Shown: piece by piece, positions 7,791-14,031 of the stretch
How the letters are laid out: each line of letters starts with the position of its first letter
Numbering within the stretch: the stretch's first letter is position 1
NCBI GenBank assembly: GCA_021819135.1
Contig: JAKASE010000023.1
Coordinates: forward strand, 1-33,433
Direction: 5' to 3'
DNA: 33,433 nucleotides
DNA from: Thermoplasmata archaeon
GTDB taxonomy: Archaea > Thermoplasmatota > Thermoplasmata > Lutacidiplasmatales > UBA184
The notes under the pieces: generated by a model
What the model saw: only the letters and a program-made list of their open reading frames with translations
What the model was told of the DNA's origin: nothing
The model's database searches: none
Translations under genes and position numbers: made by a program

Positions 7791-7810
7791 ATATGCATAT
7801 ACATATGTAT
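7791..7810. promoter_or_regulatory. Two overlapping perfect AT palindromes
   Basis: ATATGCATAT (7791-7800) overlaps ATACATATGTAT (7799-7810); both are perfect palindromes. They share the ACATATGT core with the vapBC operator 2 kb upstream. The following ATAAATTC could be a TATA box for a plus-strand transcript, but no clear gene follows within 300 nt. Confidence 0.5.
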
Positions 7811-7864
7811 AAATTCGAAGCCGGGACCCAGGCCCCGACGCGCGCGTTCCGGACGTGTCGGATG

Positions 7865-7884
7865 GGATGCCCCTCGGGGCATCC
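7865..7884. repeat. 9-bp GC-rich hairpin
   Basis: GGATGCCCC, TC, GGGGCATCC form a perfect stem with a very tight loop. There is no T-run next to it, so a simple terminator role is not supported. It lies about 55 nt after the AT palindromes. Confidence 0.5.
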
Positions 7885-8138
7885 GTACCCGAACTTCGAG
7901 GGCGGCGGTCGGGTGCGGAAGCGGAGGGACTGGTCGAACGTCAACCTACGGCGGCTTGGGGGGCCCGATTCTGGTAGGATGCGGGTGCCGAGTACCCGTT
8001 TACTTGACGGATGACTGGTGAAACTCTCGCGAACCGTCGGGGTTTCCACCGTCCCCTCCCGCGCGCCGGGTTAGGACTTTATTCTCCGGCCCTGTTCTAG
8101 CATCCCGGAGGAGCCCGGTTCTCTCGGGAGAGTCGATC

Positions 8139-9098
8139 ATGATGGCGGCGAGCGGGGAGAAGATCTGGATGGACGGACGTCTGGTCGACTTCGCCAACGC
8201 GCGGGTGCACGTGCTCAACCACTCCCTGCACTATGGGGTCGGGGTCTTCGAGGGGATACGGGCCTACCCTACCAAGCGGGGGCCGGCGATCTTCCGCCTC
8301 CGGGAGCACGTCGACCGCCTGATCGCCTCGGCAAAGTTCTACCATATGACGATCCCGTACTCGGCGGAGGAGATCGAGAAGGCGATCCTCGAGACCCAGG
8401 CGGCGAACGGGATCGTGCCGTCCTACATCCGTCCGCTCGTCTACCGGGGAGAGCCCGCGCTGGGCGTGAAGAACCTGAAGGGGAAGGTATCGCTCGCGGT
8501 CGCGGCGATCCCGGCCAAGAAGTACCTCGGGGATGGTTCGGACGTCGGGGTCCGGGCGAAGATCTCACCGTTCCGTAAGCCCCACTCGGATGCCCTTCCC
8601 TCGTTCGCGAAGGCGTCCGGGAACTACCTTTCCGGGTACCTCGCCGGGGCCGATGCCACCCACGACGGCTACGACGAGGCGATCCTCCTCGACTCGAACG
8701 GGTACGTCGCGGAGGGAACCGGCGAGAACGTCTTCGTCGTCCGGGCCGGCACAGTCTACACCCCCGGGCTCGAGTCCGACATCCTGCTCGGGATCACCCG
8801 CGACACCGTGATTCGGATCGCGTCCGACCTCGGCTACCCGGTCGTCCCGAAGCTCATCTCGGTCAACGAGCTCCTGAGCGCCGACGAGGCGTTCTTCTCG
8901 GGCACCTACGCGGAGATCGCCCCGATCCGGTCGGTCGGGGCCTACGCGATCGGGGCAAAGACCCCCGGTCCCGTCACGGAGAAGATCATGGCGATGTTCC
9001 GCCGAGCGCTGCGCGGCGAGGAGCCCCGGTACTCGTCGTGGATCACACCGGTTCCGGAGCTCGCGCCCGTCGTGGTGCCGACCCACCGAAAGGCATAG
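8139..9098 (+). CDS. ilvE: Branched-chain amino acid aminotransferase
   Basis: A fold-type IV PLP enzyme that transfers an amino group from glutamate to the 2-oxo acids of valine, leucine and isoleucine. Motifs: MDGRLVDF (11-18), VFEGIRAY (36-43), catalytic Lys158 in SFAKASGNYL, EAILLDSNGYVAEGTGENVF, then ITRDTVIRIA and the AFFSGTYAEIAPI stretch that defines BCAT rather than D-amino-acid transaminase. The length of 319 residues is typical. The ATG at 8139 follows GGGAG at a usable distance; the next codon but one is another ATG. A TATA-like ACTTTATTC lies near 8075. It converges on the glyoxalase-fold gene across a C-run/G-run hairpin. Confidence 0.95.
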   Translation: MMAASGEKIWMDGRLVDFANARVHVLNHSLHYGVGVFEGIRAYPTKRGPAIFRLREHVDRLIASAKFYHMTIPYSAEEIEKAILETQAANGIVPSYIRPLVYRGEPALGVKNLKGKVSLAVAAIPAKKYLGDGSDVGVRAKISPFRKPHSDALPSFAKASGNYLSGYLAGADATHDGYDEAILLDSNGYVAEGTGENVFVVRAGTVYTPGLESDILLGITRDTVIRIASDLGYPVVPKLISVNELLSADEAFFSGTYAEIAPIRSVGAYAIGAKTPGPVTEKIMAMFRRALRGEEPRYSSWITPVPELAPVVVPTHRKA

Positions 9099-9124
9099 GT
9101 CGCGTTTCCCTGGTCGGGGAACCT

Positions 9125-9146
9125 CCCCCCCCCCGGCGGTGGGGGG
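9125..9146. terminator. C-run/G-run hairpin between convergent genes
   Basis: Ten C (9125-9134), a 6-nt loop, six G (9141-9146), placed between the ends of ilvE (9098) and the minus-strand gene (9154). The position suggests a two-way transcription stop, but there is no T-run. Confidence 0.4.
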
Positions 9147-9153
9147 ACCCGAT

Positions 9154-9597
9154 TCACTCCTCGGCGTCCGCCGGAGCGGGAGGGGCAGTCTCGTGGCCGT
9201 GGCTGCAGACGTGCGAGTGGGGGTCGGGCCGCCAGACGAGCTCGATCCGGATCCCTTCGGGGCCCCGGAGATAGAGCGACCGAGAATCCTCCCGCTCTTT
9301 CTCGCCGGTGATCACGACCCGGGCCCGTCCGACCCGACTGCGGAGACCGGTCCATTCGCTGACTCGGAAAGCGATGTGATCGACCCCGCGGGGGCCATCG
9401 TTCTCCTTACCGGCGTCGTGAAGGCCGAGCACCTGATCCCCGAAGAGGAGGTACACGTGGTCCGCGCCCTCCCCGATAACGTCCATCCCGAGCTGGTCGA
9501 CGAAGAACCGTTGGGCCTTGACCCGGTCACGGACGCGGACATCCACGTGGTCGAACCCGATGAGGCCGAACTCGCGCGGGGCTGTCTTTTGCACCAC
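9154..9597 (-). CDS. Glyoxalase/VOC-fold metalloprotein with His-rich tail
   Basis: A single vicinal-oxygen-chelate domain of 147 residues. The expected metal ligands are all visible: His17 (FDHVDVRV), His74 (VDHIAFRV) and Glu119 (GIRIELVW). Related proteins include glyoxalase I, fosfomycin-resistance enzymes and ring-cleaving dioxygenases; the substrate cannot be told here. After the last beta strand is a tail with HSHVCSHGH, a possible extra metal-binding patch that is unusual for the family. The start is set at the GTG at 9597 because a TATA-like box (CGATATAG) lies 26 nt upstream, inside the longer TTG-initiated frame that begins at 9648. GTG at 9594 is also possible. Confidence 0.85.
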   Translation of the reverse strand: MVQKTAPREFGLIGFDHVDVRVRDRVKAQRFFVDQLGMDVIGEGADHVYLLFGDQVLGLHDAGKENDGPRGVDHIAFRVSEWTGLRSRVGRARVVITGEKEREDSRSLYLRGPEGIRIELVWRPDPHSHVCSHGHETAPPAPADAEE

Positions 9598-9619
9598 GGG
9601 GCCCGACAGCCGTGCCGGT

Positions 9620-9627
9620 CTATATCG
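9620..9627 (-). promoter_or_regulatory. TATA box of the VOC-fold gene
   Basis: CGATATAG on the minus strand, centred 26 nt before the GTG at 9597. This spacing places the transcription start at or next to the start codon, so the mRNA is probably leaderless. It argues against the longer frame starting at 9648. Confidence 0.55.
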
Positions 9628-9963
9628 GCTCGCCCGAGGGCGGGACAAAGTAGCCGAGCCGCCCGGACTTCCCCCAGGCCCGGTCCGCCGACGGTGCCAG
9701 GTGCTGCCTAGGCAAGGGACACAGTGCGACGGCGCCCGGCGGAAGCAGCGCTGATCCGGACCGGAACCTGTCTCCTATGAGCCCCCCACCGCCGGCGTGT
9801 CGCACGGGGCCCACATCCGTTATTACGAGGCCATCGGGGCGACCGATCGGCGTACAAGACGTGGACTCCGCGCGAACCTCTGGCCGTCGGGGCGGCTACG
9901 GCCGGGGTGCGCGGAGCGGCTCGGCATTCTCGTTATGGGAGGTTCGCTCATGGGGCCGACCGC

Positions 9964-11358
9964 ATGAGCGATTTGCGCGATCACGAGTCGGAGCTCGCCG
10001 GGGCCCTGCGTCGGCTGGAACCCCACACGTCGTTCGCCGACGTATTGACCGAATCTGCCGAGGGCGAAGGGTGCCGGCTCGACAGCAAGTCCGTTTCTCC
10101 CGCTCGGGAGCCGACTCTCCGGGGCGCGGTGCTCCGCGCCTGGGGCGGGGGACGATGGGTGGAGGCGGCGACCTCGGGGCTGGATGCCGCGTCCCTGCGC
10201 GCGGCGGCCGACTCGGTCCTTGCGGGGCTGACGAAAGCCGGTTCGGGCGCGCCCCTGGCCGGGGAGCCGAGCACGGTTCGTAAGGATTGGACCGAATCGC
10301 CGGCGCATCCGCTGCGGGACGTGCCCCTCGAGGAGCTCATCGCCCTCGAGAAGGATGTCCTCTCCCGCGCGACGGCCGTTGACGGCATCAAAGAGTGTCA
10401 GGTCAGCATCCTATGGGCGGACGACGAACGGTTCTACCTCAACACCGCCGGGGCGCGCTGCTACCAGGTCACGAGCCGGGTCCGTGCCACCACCGTTCCG
10501 ATCGCCATCGAGAACGGCCGCGTCGAGTTCGACTACCTGAGCGAGGGGGGTGTCGGCGGGCGGGAGCGTCTCGCATTCCTCTCCTCGGACCGTATCGAGG
10601 GGGTCGCGCGCGATTCCGCGAAGCTGCTCCATGCGGGAGCGCCCCCGACCGGCGAGATGTCGGTCCTGCTCGACCCGGGGACGACCGGGACGTTCGCGCA
10701 CGAATCGTTCGGCCATGGGACCGAAGCCGACCAGTTCGTCCGGAACCGATCCTACCTTCTGCCGATCCTCGGGACCATGGTGGGGCCCGAGACCCTTACG
10801 ATCGCGGACGAGGGCCCGTACCCCGGCGCTTGGGGGATGGTCCAATGTGACGATGAAGGTAACCCGGGACGGCGGACCGTCCTCGTCGAACGGGGCCGAT
10901 TCCTTGGAGGCCTCCACGACCGGGAGACCGCCGCGGCGCTCCATGCCTCCGTGACCGGCAACGCGCGCCGGGCCGACTTCCTGAGCCGCCTCTTTGTGCG
11001 CATGACGAACACGTACGTCGAGCCGGGGGACTGGTCGCTCGAGGAACTTGTCCGCGAGGTGAAGCAGGGGGTCCTCATGGAGCACTCGACGAGCGGGATC
11101 GAGGACCCTCAGGGCGGACAGATGCAGCTCAAGGTGAAGAAGGGCCGGAAGATCGAGAACGGCCGCCTCACCGACACGGTGACCTCGATGGCCCTCTCGG
11201 GAAAGGTCCTCGACTTCCTGAAAGGGATTCGGGGACTGAGCCGACGGTCCGACTTCGAGATGACCCCGGGGTATTGCGGTAAGGGCCACACCGACCTTCT
11301 CCCGGTGGCGTCCGGCGGAACGTATCTGCTCTCGACCGCGATCGTGGGGCCGGCATGA
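9964..11358 (+). CDS. tldD: TldD-type zinc metalloprotease subunit
   Basis: The catalytic subunit of the TldD/TldE protease, 464 residues, cytoplasmic. The metal-binding HESFGH (246-251, the HExxxH motif of the family) is followed by GTEADQF. The C-terminal Cys438 in GYCGKGH supplies another zinc ligand. Other family landmarks: EMSVLLDPGTTGTFAHES, and GVLMEHSTSGIEDPQGG. TldD/TldE cuts unfolded peptides and in bacteria matures some peptide antibiotics and the antitoxin CcdA; archaeal targets are largely unknown. The ATG at 9964 fits the start of the homology; an AT patch near 9925-9937 would give a nearly leaderless mRNA. The last codons overlap tldE by 4 bp (ATGA). Confidence 0.93.
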   Translation: MSDLRDHESELAGALRRLEPHTSFADVLTESAEGEGCRLDSKSVSPAREPTLRGAVLRAWGGGRWVEAATSGLDAASLRAAADSVLAGLTKAGSGAPLAGEPSTVRKDWTESPAHPLRDVPLEELIALEKDVLSRATAVDGIKECQVSILWADDERFYLNTAGARCYQVTSRVRATTVPIAIENGRVEFDYLSEGGVGGRERLAFLSSDRIEGVARDSAKLLHAGAPPTGEMSVLLDPGTTGTFAHESFGHGTEADQFVRNRSYLLPILGTMVGPETLTIADEGPYPGAWGMVQCDDEGNPGRRTVLVERGRFLGGLHDRETAAALHASVTGNARRADFLSRLFVRMTNTYVEPGDWSLEELVREVKQGVLMEHSTSGIEDPQGGQMQLKVKKGRKIENGRLTDTVTSMALSGKVLDFLKGIRGLSRRSDFEMTPGYCGKGHTDLLPVASGGTYLLSTAIVGPA

Positions 11359-12764
11359 GCGCCCCGTCCGTCACGGCCGACACGGCGTTCCGTGTCGCCG
11401 AGCGAGTGCGGGCGGAGGCCCCGTGGGACGTCTTTGCCGAGCGCTCACGACGCTATGAGGTCCATCTCCAAGGGCGGACGGTCGAGATGGTCCGGGGCCC
11501 GATCGAGCTCGAGGGCTACGCCCTCCGGGTGTTCCGGTCGCGGGACGGGCAGACCGGGACGGGCAGCCAGTCCTCGACCGACCTCACCGACGCGGGCATC
11601 GCGACCTCCCTTCGGCAGGCGGAGACCCTTTCCCGCTTCTCGAGGTTCCCGACGAAGAAGGTCGACCTGCCGCGCCCCGGGGCGTCACTTTCGCCGGTCG
11701 AGGTCCGCGACCCGCGCCTGTGGGACCGCCCGAACGAGGAGATACTCGACTACGTCCATGCGCTCCTGACCGCGTTCGAGGGCCGCAAGGGCGTCGGACC
11801 CAGCTTCGGCTCGGTCCGGGCCACCCTGAGCGAGGCAACCGTCGCCAATTCGGAGGGGCTTCGGGCGTCGTACGCCCACACGACCGTCGACTTCGAGGTC
11901 GCGGTGAAGTCCGAGGGGGGCCCCGAAGGGGCCCCCCCGGGGGAGTACTGGGTGAACGACGTGACCCGTCGCCTCGAACCAAGGGAACTTCCCCGAAGGG
12001 TCGAGGAGTGGTGCCAGTTCGCGCACGACGTGCGACGCGCGGCACCGACGCCGACCGGCGAGCTCCCCGTGGTCCTCCCACCGGACGTGATGGGCCAGAT
12101 CCTTCCGGCGGTGCTCGGGTTCCGGTGCACAGGGGAGGCGCAGCTCCGCAGGATCGCCCCCGACCTCGGGACCCGCTGGGCCCCCGAGTCGGTCACGATC
12201 CACGACGATGGCCGGGTGCCCTGGGGGACCGCCTCTTCCCCCGTCGATGACGAGGGGACGCCGCAGCGGCGCCGGGACCTCATCGTCGCGGGCGAGGTCC
12301 GTTCGTACCTGTACGATGCCCTGCACGCCGGGGCGTTCGAGACCGAGTCCACGGGGAGCGCATTGCGCGGGATGGTGTTCGGCATCTACCGGGATTGGCG
12401 CCGGTTCCTCCACCCCCCCTCGAGCACCTCGTCGACCCTCGAGGTCGCGCCTGGCTCGGGGGGCTCGGACGCCGAGATCATCGAAGCCACGGGGGACGGC
12501 CTCTGGGTCCAGCAGCTCGGCTGGGCGGTCCCCGATCCGATCTCGGGGGCGTTCGGCGGCGAGCTGCGCATAGGGTACCGGATCCGAAACGGAAAGCGCG
12601 CGGAGCCCGTCCGGGGCGGGACGGTCGGAGGGGTCGTCGCGGCCCCTCCGGGCACGCCCTCCATGCTCTCCAGTATCGCAGCGATCGGCTCTAATCCGGT
12701 CCTGACCGAGTGGGTCCTCGCACCGACGGTGCTGGTGAGACCCCTCACCGTGGCGGGGGCCTAG
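11355..12764 (+). CDS. tldE: TldE/PmbA-type partner subunit
   Basis: A 469-residue paralogue of TldD lacking the HExxxH motif, as expected for the non-catalytic partner that completes the active-site cavity. Family features: VEMVRGPIELEGYALRVF near the N-terminus, SEGLRASYAHTTVDFEVAV, the central VVLPPDVMGQIL, and the C-terminal GGELRIGYRIRNGKRAEPVRGG. The ATG overlaps the tldD stop, giving coupled 1:1 synthesis. A run of G/C around 11925-11940 encodes a Gly/Pro-rich loop but does not break the frame. The gene ends 30 nt before the convergent zinc-ribbon gene. Confidence 0.92.
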   Translation: MSAPSVTADTAFRVAERVRAEAPWDVFAERSRRYEVHLQGRTVEMVRGPIELEGYALRVFRSRDGQTGTGSQSSTDLTDAGIATSLRQAETLSRFSRFPTKKVDLPRPGASLSPVEVRDPRLWDRPNEEILDYVHALLTAFEGRKGVGPSFGSVRATLSEATVANSEGLRASYAHTTVDFEVAVKSEGGPEGAPPGEYWVNDVTRRLEPRELPRRVEEWCQFAHDVRRAAPTPTGELPVVLPPDVMGQILPAVLGFRCTGEAQLRRIAPDLGTRWAPESVTIHDDGRVPWGTASSPVDDEGTPQRRRDLIVAGEVRSYLYDALHAGAFETESTGSALRGMVFGIYRDWRRFLHPPSSTSSTLEVAPGSGGSDAEIIEATGDGLWVQQLGWAVPDPISGAFGGELRIGYRIRNGKRAEPVRGGTVGGVVAAPPGTPSMLSSIAAIGSNPVLTEWVLAPTVLVRPLTVAGA

Positions 12765-12794
12765 GGATCGACCGCCCGGAAGCGGCCCGGGTCC

Positions 12795-13031
12795 CTATTT
12801 CCGAACCGGGGGCAGCCTAAGGAGAATCGTCCCGCACTTCGCGCAGCGGGTCCCGGGCAGGTTCGCCGAGTAGGTCCCCCCGAACCCGGTCCCCACGATC
12901 ACCTCGAGGCCCCGGGGGCGGAAGCGGCTCGAAGAGGCCTCATGGCCCCAGTACAGTCCCGAGCCATTCGTCGTCGCCACGAACCCCTCCTCGAGGGGGC
13001 CCCCGCACACCGAGCAGCTCGATCCGGACAT
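12795..13031 (-). CDS. Small zinc-ribbon protein
   Basis: A 78-residue protein with two Cys-x-x-Cys knuckles: CSVCGG near the N-terminus and CAKCGT near the C-terminus, enough for one zinc-ribbon site. Between them is a WGHEAS stretch and a Gly-rich segment. The layout resembles small uncharacterised zinc-ribbon families of the DUF6487 type. The role is unknown. The ATG at 13031 puts the first knuckle at residues 6-9; an in-frame upstream start at 13103 would add 24 low-complexity residues. It lies just downstream of the terminator of the small-protein operon, so it probably has its own promoter. Confidence 0.68.
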   Translation of the reverse strand: MSGSSCSVCGGPLEEGFVATTNGSGLYWGHEASSSRFRPRGLEVIVGTGFGGTYSANLPGTRCAKCGTILLRLPPVRK

Positions 13032-13146
13032 GCCGCCAACCGGACGGCGGACCGGCCCCGGGTATGTCTGCTTTACGCTCGGGAGGACGCCGGGGTCGAC
13101 CATCGTCGACCGACCCTAGGGGTTGATCGCCTTTCGATCCAGGAAG

Positions 13147-13185
13147 AAAAAAAACGGCCCCCGGGCCGGGTGAGCCCCGGGGGCC
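13147..13185 (-). terminator. Strong hairpin plus T8 terminator
   Basis: On the minus strand, GGCCCCCGGG (13185-13176) pairs with CCCGGGGGCC (13165-13156) across a 10-nt loop and is followed by eight T (13154-13147). It looks like a bacterial intrinsic terminator and closes the three-gene small-protein operon 37 nt after its last stop codon. Confidence 0.8.
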
Positions 13186-13221
13186 TGGCCGCGCATCGTG
13201 ATGGATGAGCCGACTGAGGGA

Positions 13222-13425
13222 CTACCGCTCCTCCTCGAGGATCTTCAGGGACGACCGGTGGCCGCCCGACCGGAACGCGGGGGCGAGCCAGTCCGGCCAA
13301 CCGGCACTGACCGTGGACGAGGGCGGGGGAGGAGGGGCCACCGCGAGGAGCATCTGGCGCGCGGTAGGGGAGGAGAACCCACTCTCGAGCCCCGTGCAGG
13401 ATCGCGGGCGCTCGGCGCGGAGCAT
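13222..13425 (-). CDS. Small protein of unknown function, third gene of operon
   Basis: A 67-residue protein, not recognised. It has one cysteine, a Pro-run (APPPPPPSS-like) in the middle, a Trp-containing WPDWLAPAF segment and an acidic C-terminus. Support for reality: the ATG overlaps the upstream stop by one base (TGATG), GGAGG lies 7-8 nt before it, third positions are strongly G/C, and an intrinsic terminator follows. The WPDWL-x-P part loosely recalls VPWLRPP at the end of the first protein of the operon, so genes two and three together may correspond to the C-terminal half of gene one. Confidence 0.6.
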   Translation of the reverse strand: MLRAERPRSCTGLESGFSSPTARQMLLAVAPPPPPSSTVSAGWPDWLAPAFRSGGHRSSLKILEEER

Positions 13426-13571
13426 CAGTACCCCTCCGCGTGCTCGGTGCTCGCCCCGGCGTGGGTGCGACCGAACGCCAGGCGCTGCTCGGTGGTTGGA
13501 AGCCGAATCTCGAACTCGCGGATCCGAAGTCCTGCGGGTGCCCGAGGGTACCGTTCTCTGCTAGCGTCCAT
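13425..13571 (-). CDS. 48-residue protein with IREFE motif, second gene of operon
   Basis: A short open frame that standard length cut-offs would miss. Its ATG shares one base with the stop of the upstream gene (TAATG at 13573-13569), and a near-perfect Shine-Dalgarno GGGGGAGGTG ends 5 nt before it. Its own stop overlaps the next ATG (TGATG). The protein contains PAGLRIREFEIRLPT, closely matching PAGRKIREFETPIPT in the first protein of the operon. The C-terminal half is polar with two histidines. No family or function is recognised. The duplicated motif and strong translation signals make it a likely real gene. Confidence 0.6.
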   Translation of the reverse strand: MDASRERYPRAPAGLRIREFEIRLPTTEQRLAFGRTHAGASTEHAEGY

Positions 13572-13936
13572 TACAGCACCTCCCCCAGATCGGGCGGACG
13601 AAGCCAGGGGACCGTGAGGGCGCGCGGGCGGGCGAAGGGGTCGTCCGAGCGGAGGGCCGACGCCATCCCGAGCGCCGTCGGGATGGGAGTCTCGAACTCC
13701 CGGATCTTTCGACCCGCGGGGATGTGGGGGATCGGCGCCGGGAGATCCTCGAGCTCCAAGCGGTCAAGGACCGGGAAGCTTCCCAGGACCACCCGTGGGC
13801 ACTCTCGGGGGCCCCCGTGCTGGAGTGAGAACTGGGGTTCCGCATGGGTCGCACCGCAGGAAGGGCAGACATCCGCCTCGCCGAGCATCGTTCCGATGCC
13901 CCCGAGATAGGCCCCGCTCTCCCGCGTCCGGCTCAT
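13571..13936 (-). CDS. Small cysteine-motif protein with IREFE motif, first gene of operon
   Basis: A 121-residue protein of unknown function. The N-terminal part has CPSCGATH and a further Cys about 20 residues on (RECPRVV), a partial or degenerate zinc-ribbon that may use His as a fourth ligand. The middle has PAGRKIREFETPIPT, repeated in the next gene. The C-terminus ends in VPWLRPPDLG. The ATG at 13936 is about 30 nt after a TATA-like TTTAAGTA. It is divergent from the large winged-helix/P-loop regulator, sharing a 95-bp intergenic region with an 18-bp palindrome, which suggests that the regulator controls this operon. Confidence 0.72.
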   Translation of the reverse strand: MSRTRESGAYLGGIGTMLGEADVCPSCGATHAEPQFSLQHGGPRECPRVVLGSFPVLDRLELEDLPAPIPHIPAGRKIREFETPIPTALGMASALRSDDPFARPRALTVPWLRPPDLGEVL

Positions 13937-13962
13937 GGTGATAGGGGATGGGCCGGAATTCG

Positions 13963-13970
13963 TACTTAAA
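13963..13970 (-). promoter_or_regulatory. TATA box of the small-protein operon
   Basis: TTTAAGTA on the minus strand, centred about 30 nt before the ATG at 13936. It lies 10 bp from the palindrome at 13980-13997, so a protein on that palindrome could affect both directions. Confidence 0.55.
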
Positions 13971-13979
13971 CGTCGGGAG

Positions 13980-13997
13980 TTATTTTGTACAAAATAA
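13980..13997. promoter_or_regulatory. 18-bp perfect palindrome in a divergent promoter
   Basis: TTATTTTGTACAAAATAA is perfectly self-complementary and AT-rich in otherwise GC-rich DNA. It lies between the small-protein operon and the STAND-type regulator. Its right half (AAAATAAAT) is also the best TATA candidate for the plus-strand gene, about 33-38 nt before the ATG at 14032. A dimeric winged-helix protein is the most likely ligand; the divergent regulator has such a domain. Confidence 0.75.
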
Positions 13998-14031
13998 ATC
14001 TAAGTAGTGGGGAGGCCGTTCCCCGTGTGAG

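Larger units (their letters stand above)
7498..8138. other. Noncoding block with palindromes and hairpins
   Basis: 641 bases between two divergent genes without a convincing protein gene. It holds a long imperfect inverted repeat (7684-7697 with 7767-7778), overlapping AT palindromes (7791-7810), and a 9-bp GC hairpin (7865-7884). An ACTTTATTC patch at about 8075 is a likely TATA box for ilvE. Short open frames here have mixed codon use and no recognisable domain. Confidence 0.55.

Noticed and set aside
7760-7830. Origin of replication from the AT-rich palindromes
   Set aside because: No Cdc6/Orc1 gene, no repeated origin boxes and only about 30 AT-rich bases.
7661-8014. Possible 117-codon gene
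   Set aside because: It crosses the inverted repeats and AT palindromes, has mixed codon use and lacks a recognisable domain.
6396-8138. tRNA, SRP RNA or RNase P RNA genes
   Set aside because: No T-loop GGTTCGA consensus, no SRP helix 8 motif and no RNase P conserved cores were found on either strand by eye.
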